Of a stretch of 55,689 bases of DNA, positions 33,801 to 41,377 are shown piece by piece. The stretch spans positions 1 to 55,689 of the forward strand of contig JBBDWT010000001.1 in assembly GCA_040902705.1 (NCBI GenBank). Reading direction: 5' to 3'. Position 1 is the first letter of the stretch. The number at the start of each line of letters is the position of its first letter. The position numbers and the translations under genes were made by a program. This DNA comes from DATBSK01 sp040902705 (GTDB lineage: Bacteria; Actinomycetota; Acidimicrobiia; IMCC26256; PALSA-555). The notes below the pieces were generated by a model, which worked only from the letters and a program-made list of their open reading frames with translations, searched no databases and was not told the DNA's origin.

Positions 33801-35204
33801 ATGCAGACCGCCCGTGTGACGGCGGTCGCGCCTGACTCGCCCGCCGCGTCGGTCGGCCTCCTCGCCGGCGACGAGCTCCTCAGCGTCAACGGTGAGGCCG
33901 TGCGCGACGTCATCCGCTACCAGCTCCAGGCCGACGAGCCCCGCGTCGAGCTCGAGATCCGTCGTGGTGGCCTCGAACGCCGCTACGTCGTCGACAAGGC
34001 CGCGGGCGAGCCGCTCGGTCTCGGCCTCGCGAGCGCGGTCTTCGACCGGGTTCGCACCTGCGACAACCACTGCCCCTTCTGCTTCATCTACCAGCTGCCG
34101 CCCGGCATGCGCCCGAGCCTCTCGGTGAAGGACGACGACTACCGCCTGTCGTTCCTCTACGGGAACTTCACGACCCTCACGCGCTTCACCGAGGCGGATC
34201 TCGAGCGCGTCATCGCCGAGCGCCTCGGCCCGCTGTACGTGAGCATCCATGCCACCGACCCCGACCTGCGGGCGCGGCTGCTCCGCAACCGCCGCGGCGC
34301 CACGAGCCTGCGCTGGCTCGGCTCGCTGCTCGACGCGGACGTCGAGGTCCACGGTCAGATCGTGATCTGCCCCGACCTCAACGACGGCGCCGCGCTCGAC
34401 GACACGTTGCTGGGCATCCTCGACCGGTTCCCACGCCTGGCGAGCGCCGGTGTCGTCCCGCTCGGCGTCAGCGCCCACAGCCGCGAGGCCGAGCTCCGTT
34501 CCCACACGCCCGCCGAGGCCGCCGACGTCATCGACACCGTCGAGCGCTGGCAGGCGCGCTTCCTCGACGTGCTCGGCCGTCGCCTCGTCTACGCGTCCGA
34601 CGAGCTCTACCTGCTCGCCCGACGTGCCTTCCCGGAGCTCGACGAGTACGAAGACCTGCCCCAGCACGAGAACGGCGTGGGGATGGCCGCGACCTTCGTG
34701 CAGGAGGTCGATCGCGCCCTGCGCGGGATCCCGGTGGAGGGCATCGGCACCCGCTCGGGCTTCTTTGCGTCGGTCGACGGCGCGCCGGCTGCTGGGTACC
34801 GCGCGCCGCGCGCCTCGGCCAGTTCCGGCGCGGACGAACCAGACGACGCGACCGACGGTGCCGCCGCCGCGTTCGACCGGCCGATCGCGATCCTCACCGG
34901 CGAGTACGGCGACCAGGTGATCGGCCCGCTGCTCCCGCGTCTCCGCACGGCGGCCGGCGCGCCCGTGCGCACCGTTGCGATCGACAACCGGTTCTTCGGC
35001 GGGAACATCGCGGTCACCGGCCTCCTCACCGGGGCGGACCTCACGCGCGTCCTCGACACCCAGCCTGCGCACGAGCGGTACCTGCTGCCCGATGTGGCGC
35101 TCTCCGAAGGCCGGTTCCTCGACGACCTCACCGTCGCCGACCTCCCTCGCGACGTGGAGGTGATCCGGTCCGACGGCGCGTCCCTGGTCGCCGCGCTCCG
35201 ATGA
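33801..35204 (+). CDS. DUF512 protein: PDZ domain plus radical-SAM-like core
   Basis: 467 residues. An N-terminal PDZ-like domain (VAPDSPAASVGLLAGDELLS; NGEAVRD) is followed by CDNHCPFCFIYQLPPGMR, a C-x3-C-x2-C motif typical of radical SAM clusters, then RLSFLYGNFTTLTRF and the C-terminal DUF512 domain (AILTGEYGD; DNRFFGGNIAVTGLLTG). The family (recalled as the TIGR03279-type putative radical SAM enzymes) is widespread, frequently adjacent to der, and of unknown reaction. Here it overlaps der by four bases, which suggests a role in ribosome assembly or modification. The proline/alanine-rich linker near residues 330-350 is disordered. Confidence 0.88.
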   Translation: MQTARVTAVAPDSPAASVGLLAGDELLSVNGEAVRDVIRYQLQADEPRVELEIRRGGLERRYVVDKAAGEPLGLGLASAVFDRVRTCDNHCPFCFIYQLPPGMRPSLSVKDDDYRLSFLYGNFTTLTRFTEADLERVIAERLGPLYVSIHATDPDLRARLLRNRRGATSLRWLGSLLDADVEVHGQIVICPDLNDGAALDDTLLGILDRFPRLASAGVVPLGVSAHSREAELRSHTPAEAADVIDTVERWQARFLDVLGRRLVYASDELYLLARRAFPELDEYEDLPQHENGVGMAATFVQEVDRALRGIPVEGIGTRSGFFASVDGAPAAGYRAPRASASSGADEPDDATDGAAAAFDRPIAILTGEYGDQVIGPLLPRLRTAAGAPVRTVAIDNRFFGGNIAVTGLLTGADLTRVLDTQPAHERYLLPDVALSEGRFLDDLTVADLPRDVEVIRSDGASLVAALR

Positions 35205-36532
35205 CCGCGCCGCTCCCGGTGGTCGCGATCGTCGGCCGACCGAACGTCGGCAAGTCGACGCTCGTCAACCGCATCGTCGGCAAGCGCATCGCGATCGTCG
35301 AAGAGCGCCCCGGGGTCACCCGCGACCGCAAGGAGCTCGAAGCCAACTGGGCGGGCCGCGACTTCACGGTCATCGACACCGGTGGCTGGCTGCCGGCGAG
35401 CGCTGCCGGTGACGATCCCGCGATCCTCGTACGCCAGGTCAGCCATCAGGCCGAGCGCGCGATCGCCTCGGCCGACGTGGTCCTCTGCGTCGTCGATGCC
35501 ACCACGGGCGTCCTCGACGAGGACGATGCAGTCGCCCGCATCCTGCGCCGATCAGGCAAGCCCGTCCTCGTCGTGGTCAACAAGGTCGACGACGATCGAC
35601 GCGAAGCCGATGCGTGGCAGTTCTCGCGACTCGGACTCGGTGAGCCGATCCCGATCTCCGCCACCCACGGGCGCGGCACCGGCGATCTGCTCGACATGCT
35701 CGTCGCCGCGCTCCCGGCGGAGACGGAAGATGCTCCCGAGGACCCCGGGGCGTTCGCGGTCGCGATCGTCGGCCGACCGAACGTCGGCAAGTCGACACTC
35801 TTCAACCAGCTCGTCGGCGACGAGCGCTCCGTGGTGCACGACGCGCCCGGCACGACCCGCGACTCGATCGACACGCTCGTCGAGACGCCCGAGGGCTGGC
35901 TGCGCTTCGTCGACACCGCGGGGATGCGGCGTCGCAGCCGGATCGACGAGACGACCGAGTACTACGGCATGCTCCGTGCGCTCGAGGCCGTCGACCGCGC
36001 CGACGCCGCGCTGTTCGTGATCGCCGCCGACGCCGGCGTCACCCACCAGGACCAGCGCCTCGCCGAGCGCATCGACGCGGCCGGCACCGCGATCGTGATC
36101 GTGCTCAACAAGTGGGACCTGATCCACGACGCGGAGCAGCGTGCGCAGGTGCTCGAGGACGTCAACGATCGCCTCGCGTTCCTCGGCTACGCGCCCGTCC
36201 TCAAGGTCTCGGCGCTCACCGGTCGCAAGCTCGGAGACGTGCTGCCCGCGCTCCGCCAGGCCGAGGAGGCGTACCACCAGCGCGTCCCGACCGCGGCGCT
36301 GAACCGGTGCGTGCAGGAGGCCCAAGACCAGCACCCCGTCCCCGCAGGCAAGCGCTACCGACCCCGGATCCTCTACGCGACGCAGGGCGCGATCGACCCG
36401 CCCACGTTCACGATCTTCGTGAGCCACGAGCTCCCGCAGACCTACCTGCGCTACCTCGAGCGCAAGATCCGCGAGGGCTTCGACCTCGGCCCGACGCCGA
36501 TCAAGCTCCGGGTGCGTCGTCGCAACGGCTGA
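35201..36532 (+). CDS. der: ribosome-associated GTPase Der (EngA)
   Basis: 443 residues with the family-defining tandem GTPase domains. The first G1 is VGRPNVGKSTLVNR (about residues 10-23), with DTGG as G3 and NKVD as G4. The second G1 is VGRPNVGKSTLFNQL (about residue 190), with DTAGMR as G3 and NKWD as G4. The C-terminal KH-like domain ends with GLDLGPTPIKL-like sequence (GFDLGPTPIKLRVRR). Der is needed for 50S maturation. It closes the conserved scpA-to-der block. Confidence 0.96.
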   Translation: MTAPLPVVAIVGRPNVGKSTLVNRIVGKRIAIVEERPGVTRDRKELEANWAGRDFTVIDTGGWLPASAAGDDPAILVRQVSHQAERAIASADVVLCVVDATTGVLDEDDAVARILRRSGKPVLVVVNKVDDDRREADAWQFSRLGLGEPIPISATHGRGTGDLLDMLVAALPAETEDAPEDPGAFAVAIVGRPNVGKSTLFNQLVGDERSVVHDAPGTTRDSIDTLVETPEGWLRFVDTAGMRRRSRIDETTEYYGMLRALEAVDRADAALFVIAADAGVTHQDQRLAERIDAAGTAIVIVLNKWDLIHDAEQRAQVLEDVNDRLAFLGYAPVLKVSALTGRKLGDVLPALRQAEEAYHQRVPTAALNRCVQEAQDQHPVPAGKRYRPRILYATQGAIDPPTFTIFVSHELPQTYLRYLERKIREGFDLGPTPIKLRVRRRNG

Positions 36533-36543
36533 CGCGGCTCGAA

Positions 36544-36579
36544 CCGGCTGAGCGAGCCGGCTGAGCGAGTCGGCTGAGT
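36544..36579 (+). repeat. 13-bp tandem repeat after der
   Basis: CCGGCTGAGCGAG occurs twice exactly (36544-36556, 36557-36569) and a third partial copy follows (TCGGCTGAGT). It lies between der and the small zinc-ribbon gene. No function is apparent. Confidence 0.8.
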
Positions 36580-36614
36580 AGGGGAGCCGACCGCGCGGGT
36601 GCTGGAATGGCGCG

Positions 36615-36875
36615 GTGCCCTGGTGCCCGAGCTGCGATCGCTACCTCGCACCACCCGGCGTCCACGCCGACGGCACCTGCCCGACCTGCGGCACCGCCGT
36701 CGACCCCGGTGGCGCCCGCGCGGTCGCGACCGACGACGTCGCTCCCGACACCGTTCTTGACAGGGACGAGCAGCTCGACCCGATCCCGTGGCACTTCAAG
36801 CTGCTGCTCGGCGCGCTCGCGGTCTACCTCGGCTACCGCGCGTTCCAGGGCATCGAGTGGCTCGCAGGTCTGTGA
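36615..36875 (+). CDS. small zinc-ribbon membrane protein
   Basis: 86 residues. An N-terminal zinc ribbon (WCPSCDRYLAPPG ... GTCPTCGTAV; two C-x2-C knuckles) is followed by a linker and one C-terminal membrane helix (FKLLLGALAVYLGYRAFQGI). Family function unknown. Such proteins are common small actinobacterial membrane proteins. A GTG start at 36615 is used. No strong ribosome binding site is visible. It is the last gene before the tRNA-Pro insertion locus. Confidence 0.65.
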   Translation: MPWCPSCDRYLAPPGVHADGTCPTCGTAVDPGGARAVATDDVAPDTVLDRDEQLDPIPWHFKLLLGALAVYLGYRAFQGIEWLAGL

Positions 36876-36931
36876 GAGGCCCCGAGTAGCATCGCCGTCC
36901 GGCGTTCGCGGTGAGTCTGCGCGAGCACCGA

Positions 36932-37009
36932 CGGGCTGTGGCGCAGCTTGGTTAGCGCGTCGGTCTGGGGGACCGAAGGTCCCGGGTTCGAGTCCCGGCA
37001 GCCCGACCA
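36932..37009 (+). tRNA. tRNA-Pro (anticodon GGG)
   Basis: A full cloverleaf can be drawn: acceptor CGGGCTG/CAGCCCG, D arm GCGC...GCGC, anticodon stem TCGGT/ACCGA with loop CTGGGGG (anticodon GGG), and T stem CCGGG/CCCGG with TTCGAGT. The CCA end is encoded (37007-37009). The 3' 45 nt from the anticodon loop onward are duplicated at 40850-40894 and serve as att site. Confidence 0.96.
36965..37009 (+). repeat. attL core (45-bp direct repeat, in tRNA-Pro)
   Basis: Identical over 45 bp to 40850-40894. It starts at the anticodon loop and ends with the encoded CCA. Confidence 0.92.
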
Positions 37010-37061
37010 ACGAAGGAACAGGTCAGCGCGCTTCTCATGCGCGCATCGTACGCTCGGATGA

Positions 37062-37090
37062 GCGCGATGACAGCGGATTGACAGCGCCCA
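37062..37090 (+). repeat. end-proximal repeat with twin TGACAGC, left copy
   Basis: Contains ATGACAGCG and ATTGACAGCG close together. A near-identical block (about 24 of 27 bases) in the same orientation lies at 40700-40729, inside the other end of the element. It may be an integrase arm-type or accessory-protein binding site. Confidence 0.55.
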
Positions 37091-37103
37091 TTTGGTCGCT
37101 GCA

Positions 37104-37751
37104 ATGATCTCGCCGAACCTGGTCCAGCGCGCGATGGTGGATGCCATGGCCGTTCGCCTGCCCAGGAAGCTTCGCGACGTACTCGGCCTCGGTCCAGAAG
37201 GCCGCGCTCGTCTCGCACGGTGGGAAGCGTCCCAAGCAGCGCCCCCGACAAGCGGAGCGGTCCTGGAACGCATGGTGACCGAAGCGAAGACTTGGCACTA
37301 CGCCGCGCACCTCCAACGAACCAGAATCGATGCACACCGCGAGATCGAAGAACTCGAGATCGACTTCCACTTCCTCGTCGTCGCGCTCGTTCGTCTGCGT
37401 CGTTCAGTGTCCTTGGCAGCCACAGTGCCCGAGGTGGCCTTCGAGCTTGGGTTCGCGATGACGGCCTTCGACGATCGCCTACCGAATCTCAAGTCGCTGG
37501 GAGACGTCGCTGAGCACGTCGATGACTACACACTCGACATCGGGCGGAATCCGCGGATCCGACGCCACGGACTCCAGGTCATGGCGTGGACAAGCTCACA
37601 AGACGGCGATCTGGTATGGAAATGGCTCGGCTCGGACTTGGACGTCGACACGGCCGTCTCCGCCGCCACAGATCTGCTCGCAAGCTTGAAACGCGCAGTA
37701 CGGCAGGTCGCAGAGACTCGAGACCAAGGTTCGCCGGACCGATCAGGCTGA
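37104..37751 (+). CDS. element cargo protein of unknown function
   Basis: 215 residues from the ATG at 37104. A TTG at 37092 is a possible alternative. Soluble and helical, with no signal peptide. The segment IDFHFLVVALVRLRRSVSLA is followed by FDDRLPNLKSLGDVAEHVDD, a pattern I have seen in uncharacterised actinobacterial proteins, where the position before D-V is often Arg, giving R-x4-H. Here it is Gly. A relationship to HEPN-type helical domains is therefore possible but speculative. It is transcribed towards the convergent HEPN-like gene, and the two overlap by 9 nt. The codon use is less GC-rich than core genes. Confidence 0.6.
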   Translation: MISPNLVQRAMVDAMAVRLPRKLRDVLGLGPEGRARLARWEASQAAPPTSGAVLERMVTEAKTWHYAAHLQRTRIDAHREIEELEIDFHFLVVALVRLRRSVSLAATVPEVAFELGFAMTAFDDRLPNLKSLGDVAEHVDDYTLDIGRNPRIRRHGLQVMAWTSSQDGDLVWKWLGSDLDVDTAVSAATDLLASLKRAVRQVAETRDQGSPDRSG

Positions 37752-38330
37752 TCCTGAAGCGAGTGCAAGCAGCGCGGCGATGCTCGTCCCGCGACTCAGC
37801 ATCTGCCATCCGCCAAGTTCATCCTGCGAGACGACGAACCGAGCGTGTGCCGCTCCAGGAGACGGCTCGGCCCAACATTCAAGGCCTGAGAAGTCATCGA
37901 GGTAGCACCAACGCCCGTGGGCGATCGCGTTCCGGAGCAGACGACGAGTACCACTCGACAGAAACCCGGCTGCGGTGGCGAACACGGAGTCGCTCGGAAC
38001 TTCCTTGGCCAAGGGGAGCATGAGCGCGTCGCGCAGCCAGACAAACGCGACATACAACTCCGTCATGACCTGCGCACGCACCACAACCGGATTGTCGGCG
38101 TTGTTGTGAGCGAAATCCATCCACGACTGAAACGCGCCCATCTCGCTGAGGTATCGCTCGGGCGGAATCAGGACCTCCAAGCGAAGACGGTTGAGCGCTA
38201 CTTCATCAAGAGCCGCAACTTCTGCGTGAACCGTCGTGGCGACCGCGGCCCATGCGAGCTCCGAGAGTTGCAGTTCGTCACACACCGCCCGCAAGGCAAC
38301 CAACTGGGTATCGAGATGCGCCAGATCCAT
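37743..38330 (-). CDS. HEPN-like protein with R-x4-H motif
   Basis: 195 residues, almost all helical. Near residue 133 it carries LLRNAIAHGRW: R-N-A-I-A-H matches the R-x4-H catalytic motif of HEPN ribonucleases, including the polar residue after Arg. A preceding amphipathic helix (VMTELYVAFVWLRDALMLPL) fits the HEPN four-helix bundle. HEPN proteins act as RNases in toxin-antitoxin, abortive infection and CRISPR accessory systems. No partner nucleotidyltransferase (MNT) is seen. It is the last gene of a minus-strand operon, with a 113-nt gap from the preceding gene. Function is inferred from one motif and position, so the call is tentative. Confidence 0.55.
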   Translation of the reverse strand: MDLAHLDTQLVALRAVCDELQLSELAWAAVATTVHAEVAALDEVALNRLRLEVLIPPERYLSEMGAFQSWMDFAHNNADNPVVVRAQVMTELYVAFVWLRDALMLPLAKEVPSDSVFATAAGFLSSGTRRLLRNAIAHGRWCYLDDFSGLECWAEPSPGAAHARFVVSQDELGGWQMLSRGTSIAALLALASGSA

Positions 38331-38443
38331 GGTCCGATTCTTGCGCCAGAACCGCGGACGCGGTGATCACTTCGTTCAATCGCCGAACACGGCTGCGTTG
38401 AGCCTCGTCGCCGTCTCGTCCTGCAGCCAGTACGACGTGGCTG

Positions 38444-39013
38444 TCAGGTCTGCGGCTCAGGCCCAATTACGCGATCGAACGCCTCCTGGCTGGCGGAACC
38501 TCTGGCGATGGGACTTGGTCCCTGCTGAAGTTCGCGCAGTTGTTCGGTGGCGACCACCCATGACAGGCCGATATCCCGCAACAAGTCGAATGGCTTCTTG
38601 ACTTTGATTCGAGCCCTGTTCAACGCGGCTTCAAGCACTCGGGCTCCACGCGCGCCGAGCGACGCGAAGTCCTCTCGCTCATCCAGTAGGCCGGCTGCGC
38701 CGAGCTGCGCGAAATCAAGCGCCTTGGCTAGGTACTCGCGATTCACTGAATCGATCTCGACTCCCCTGAACAGCGATGCGCCGAGACAGAAACCCACGCA
38801 GGTCGAGATGACGCCCACGCTCCAGTCGCGACTGTTCTTCTTGAAACGCGTTCCGGGAGTCAGCTCCCACAGACTCGTGCGCTGCATGTAAGCCTGAAAG
38901 CAGACGATCTCGACGATCTCCGTGTCAGTGCCCTGAACTGGAAGAGCCGAACCGCGCAAGGCAGCGAGCTGCCGATCCTCCAACAGAAAGTCCAAGACGT
39001 CGGTGTATTCCAC
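38444..39013 (-). CDS. element cargo protein of unknown function
   Basis: 189 residues from a GTG at 39013, 9 nt after the zinc-ribbon gene, so almost certainly cotranscribed with it. Mixed helical sequence with one moderately hydrophobic stretch (WSVGVISTCVGFCLGASLF, about residues 64-82) that could be a buried helix or a weak membrane segment. Later blocks (LDFAQLGAAGLLDEREDFAS; KVKKPFDLLRDIGLSWVVA) show no motif I know. As the middle gene of the zinc ribbon - unknown - HEPN operon it may be a sensor or antitoxin partner. This is inference from position only. Confidence 0.6.
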   Translation of the reverse strand: MEYTDVLDFLLEDRQLAALRGSALPVQGTDTEIVEIVCFQAYMQRTSLWELTPGTRFKKNSRDWSVGVISTCVGFCLGASLFRGVEIDSVNREYLAKALDFAQLGAAGLLDEREDFASLGARGARVLEAALNRARIKVKKPFDLLRDIGLSWVVATEQLRELQQGPSPIARGSASQEAFDRVIGPEPQT

Positions 39014-39022
39014 GAACCAACC

Positions 39023-39262
39023 TCACTCGCCGAAGTGCTCGCGCCACTGCTCCTGCATCTCGCTCCACGTTGCAGCAGGGATCTGAGTCGCCTTCACTCC
39101 AGGCGGGACTAGTCGTGGCTTGACGATCAATCCTGCTCCGCAACTCCGACACTTTCTTACCGGCCAGCCGCCCTGCGGCCACTGGCCACGGACTTCGAAA
39201 TTCGCCTCGGTGCTACGCAACTCGCCGCGAACACCGCAGGCTGGGCACCTGAGGGTTGCCAC
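39023..39262 (-). CDS. small zinc-ribbon protein of the element
   Basis: 79 residues. Two cysteine knuckles (RCPACGVRGEL and VRKCRSCGAGL) form a zinc ribbon. The C-terminal third (ATWSEMQEQWREHFGE) is a short helix. The GTG at 39262 is preceded by a leaderless -10 box (TAGTCT, 39269-39274), making this the first gene of the minus-strand cargo operon. Nucleic-acid or protein binding is likely for such a ribbon, and it could regulate the downstream genes. Confidence 0.62.
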   Translation of the reverse strand: MATLRCPACGVRGELRSTEANFEVRGQWPQGGWPVRKCRSCGAGLIVKPRLVPPGVKATQIPAATWSEMQEQWREHFGE

Positions 39263-39268
39263 ACCCGC

Positions 39269-39274
39269 AGACTA
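39269..39274 (-). promoter_or_regulatory. -10 box of leaderless promoter for the cargo operon
   Basis: On the minus strand TAGTCT lies 6 nt before the GTG at 39262. The promoter sits between the integrase stop (39301) and the operon. Confidence 0.45.
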
Positions 39275-39300
39275 ATGATTGACCTGTGCAGGCGCTGCCA

Positions 39301-40444
39301 CTACCTGTGACCAAATACCATCGCGTTGAGGCGATCGGCAGCTTCGTCTTGCATGCTGGGCACGACGTGGCTGTAGATGTCGAGCGTGATTGCGATCGAG
39401 GAGTGACCGAGCATCTCCTGCACGACCTTCGGGTGGACCTCGGCCTGCAACAGCAGAGTCGCGCAGGTGTGACGGAGATCGTGGAAGCGGATCACCGGCA
39501 CGTCGATCGCGCGCACCTTGCGTTCGAACGCGTCGGTGAGCGAGTGCGGATGCAGGGGTAGCCCGTCCTCGCGCGTCGCGAGGTAGCCCATGTCGGTCCA
39601 CGAGGCGCCCCAGGCGAGTCGTTCCTCGAGCTGGGCCGTCCGGTGCACGCGCAGTGCTGCAACGGTTCCCTCGGGGATCCTGACGAGGCGAGAGCACCCG
39701 CTCTTGGTCTCACCCTCGAACACGTCGTAGCCGGCTGCCACACGCGCCCGGCGCACCGCGAGCGTTCCTGTGTCGAGATCGACGTCGTCCCAGCGGAGGC
39801 CGAGGATCTCCGAACGCCGCAGCCCGCTCGTCGCCGCGAGCACGAACAGCGCGTGCAGGCGATCGTCGGCGGTGGCATCGAGGAACTTCCGCAGCTCGTC
39901 GGCGCTCCAGACGCGCATCTCCTTGCGCGGCGGTCGAGGGCGTGCCGATCGGGGGACCCGCGCCGCTGCGTTCTGCACGACCAGACCGAGCTCGACCGCG
40001 TGTGCGAGCGCCGAGAAGAGCACCCGGTACGCGCGCTTGATGCTCTGCTCCGAGAGTGCGGGCGCGCCGTTGCGCCTCGGCGTCGACGAGCGGAGGTCCT
40101 GGAGGAAGGCAGCGACGGCGCCGGCGGTGAGGTCGCTGAGCCGGATGCTGCCGAGCAGCGGGATGATCTGCTGCTGGATCACGCGCCGGTAGCCGTGGAA
40201 CGTCGACGGGCGCAGTCTCGCCTCCTGGACCGGCAGCCACTCGCGCTCGAGGTAGTCGGCCAGCGTGCGCCGGCTCGGCGCCGCCGGACCACCGCGGCCG
40301 TAGAGCGCCATCGCGTCGTGCAGCGCGCGCGCACTCGCGCCGCGTGCGGAAGCCGACCTTCGTGATGTGACGGCGGTGCTCGCGGGTGCCGATCGAGAAC
40401 TGGCACGTCCACGTCGAGCCGCGCTTGCGGACCGAGCCCTTCAT
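39301..40444 (-). pseudogene. int: tyrosine integrase, frameshifted
   Basis: The gene reads in two frames. The N-terminal arm-binding part starts at the ATG at 40444 (MKGSVRKRGSTWTCQFSIG...KVGFRTRRECARAA) and the rest runs in the +1 frame from about 40320 to 39301. The joined protein would be about 380 residues: AP2-like N-terminus, SAM-like core-binding domain (TLADYLEREWLPVQEARLRP), and catalytic domain with Arg (ATSGLRRSEILGLRW), Lys (TKSGCSRLVRIP), HxxR (FHDLRHTCATLL), and H...Y (LGHSSIAITLDIYSH). All catalytic residues are intact. The frame break falls in a (GC)5 run at about 40335-40345, where one more GC unit would restore the frame. So it is a slippage mutation, a sequencing error, or a recoding site. 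Confidence 0.82.
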
Positions 40445-40849
40445 GCCGGGCCGTCCGTGGTCGTCCGCAGCACGCGCTCACATCTCACGTTTGCCCTCAC
40501 ATCCGCGCTACTCACAAGTGCCCCGCGCGCTACTAGTTGCCCTAACAATTCGCGCGGGTTCGGCCCGAAGGGCGGAACCGGCATTGGTGCATCAACCTGT
40601 GAGTAGGTGCGTGAGGCGGGTGCAGTGACGTGCTCGATCGAGTCGCGCGAGCTCTGGCGAGTCGTCGCGTGGGAGTGCTCGATCAGGGTGCGGCGGGTCG
40701 CGCAATGACAGCGCATTGACAGCACAATTCGCTGCCACGCCCTGGACGCGACGTCACGGGGTGCACACACACCTCCCCGACACCGTCTCTGACCAGCCCT
40801 GACGCGAACTCGACAGACTGGCTGGACACAATGGATGATCGAGCGGCCG
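40445..40849. other. integrase-attR intergenic region
   Basis: About 400 nt with no convincing gene. It holds repeated short blocks that could be integrase or accessory sites: CGCGCTACT twice (near 40503 and 40527), CTCACAT twice (near 40478 and 40496), and the twin TGACAGC block at 40700-40729. The integrase promoter should also lie here. Confidence 0.5.
40700..40729 (+). repeat. end-proximal repeat with twin TGACAGC, right copy
   Basis: Near-identical to 37062-37090 and in the same orientation. It lies 120 bp inside attR. Confidence 0.55.
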
Positions 40850-40894
40850 CTGGGGGACCGAAGGTCCCGGGTTCGAGTCCCGGCAGCCCGACCA
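40850..40894 (+). repeat. attR core (45-bp direct repeat of tRNA-Pro 3' half)
   Basis: A perfect copy of 36965-37009 without the 5' half of the tRNA, so not a functional tRNA gene. The 70 bp downstream still resemble the sequence that follows the intact tRNA (37010-37078), with roughly three quarters of positions matching. Confidence 0.92.
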
Positions 40895-41023
40895 GCGAAG
40901 TTGCAGGTCAACGCGCTTGTGTGCGTTGGCATCGCGTACGCGGTGAATGAGCGCACGTACAGCGAAGTGCCGGCCTTGCTGGCGAGACACGCTGTCCGCT
41001 AGCACCGCTTGAGGGGAAAAGCG

Positions 41024-41299
41024 ATGCGTGATTCGATCGTCGCAGTTGATCTGGTCGACATCGTCCTCGTCGCGGGCATCTGGCTCTGCGCGCTTGCAGC
41101 GGCGGTCATCGGCCTCGCTCGAGTGCCAACGTTCGCTGGCCGGCTCGCAATTGTCGTCAGCCTTGGGGTGCTCCTCATTCTGACCGTGATGGTTCGACCC
41201 ATTCGCGTGAACCAGCACTCGACGCAGCTAGATCGCAAGGTTGGGAAAGACCGTTCCAGGTTTCGAGTACCAGCAGCCGAACACCAAGGGACTTGGTGA
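41024..41299 (+). CDS. small two-helix membrane protein
   Basis: 91 residues from an ATG with a good ribosome binding site (GAGGGG, 41011-41016). Two membrane helices (about residues 9-29 and 38-56) are connected by a short loop, with a basic C-terminal tail. Not recognised. The last ~17 codons read through the decayed att-like sequence at 41248-41286, so the present C-terminus may have been created by an insertion. It lies just beyond attR in a less GC-rich region. Confidence 0.5.
   Translation: MRDSIVAVDLVDIVLVAGIWLCALAAAVIGLARVPTFAGRLAIVVSLGVLLILTVMVRPIRVNQHSTQLDRKVGKDRSRFRVPAAEHQGTW
41248..41286 (+). repeat. decayed att / tRNA-Pro 3'-end relic
   Basis: AGACCGTTCCAGG, TTTCGAGTACCAGCAGCC and GAACACCA align with the att core (GGACCG...CCGGG TTCGAGTCCCGGCAGCC CGACCA) with scattered substitutions and small indels. 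TTCGAGT is exact and the next ten bases match at eight. Best explained as an old third att copy, but chance cannot be excluded for so short a match. Confidence 0.45.
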
Positions 41300-41377
41300 A
41301 ACGGGTGTTCCAGAGCGCGTTCCTGGCGGCAGGGCTAACGTCCGCGCTCAACATCAGCTTCGAGGGCAGGGAGTGTC

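Larger units (their letters stand above)
36965..40894. mobile_element. integrative element inserted in tRNA-Pro (3.9 kb)
   Basis: The 45-bp 3' part of tRNA-Pro is perfectly repeated at 40850-40894, and the interval carries a tyrosine integrase close to the right copy. That is the classic structure of a tRNA-targeted integrative element, with the insertion copy restoring a whole tRNA. Cargo: one plus-strand gene (37104), a minus-strand operon of three small genes (39262 to 37743), and the integrase (frameshifted). The base composition is visibly less GC-rich than the flanking core genes. I see no replication, conjugation or structural phage genes, and no recognisable excisionase, so it is probably a satellite-type or degenerate element. 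Confidence 0.88.

Noticed and set aside
33756..35072. N-terminal extension of ispH into the divergent DUF512 gene
   Set aside because: IspH has a normal N-terminus at 33755 with its own promoter, and the extension is antisense to a well-supported gene.
36544..36579. CRISPR-like or phage repeat
   Set aside because: It is only 2.7 units of a 13-bp tandem repeat with no spacers and no cas genes. No CRISPR array was seen anywhere in the window.
40850..40894. A second tRNA-Pro gene
   Set aside because: Only the 3' half from the anticodon loop is present. No acceptor or D-arm partner lies upstream, so it is an att copy.
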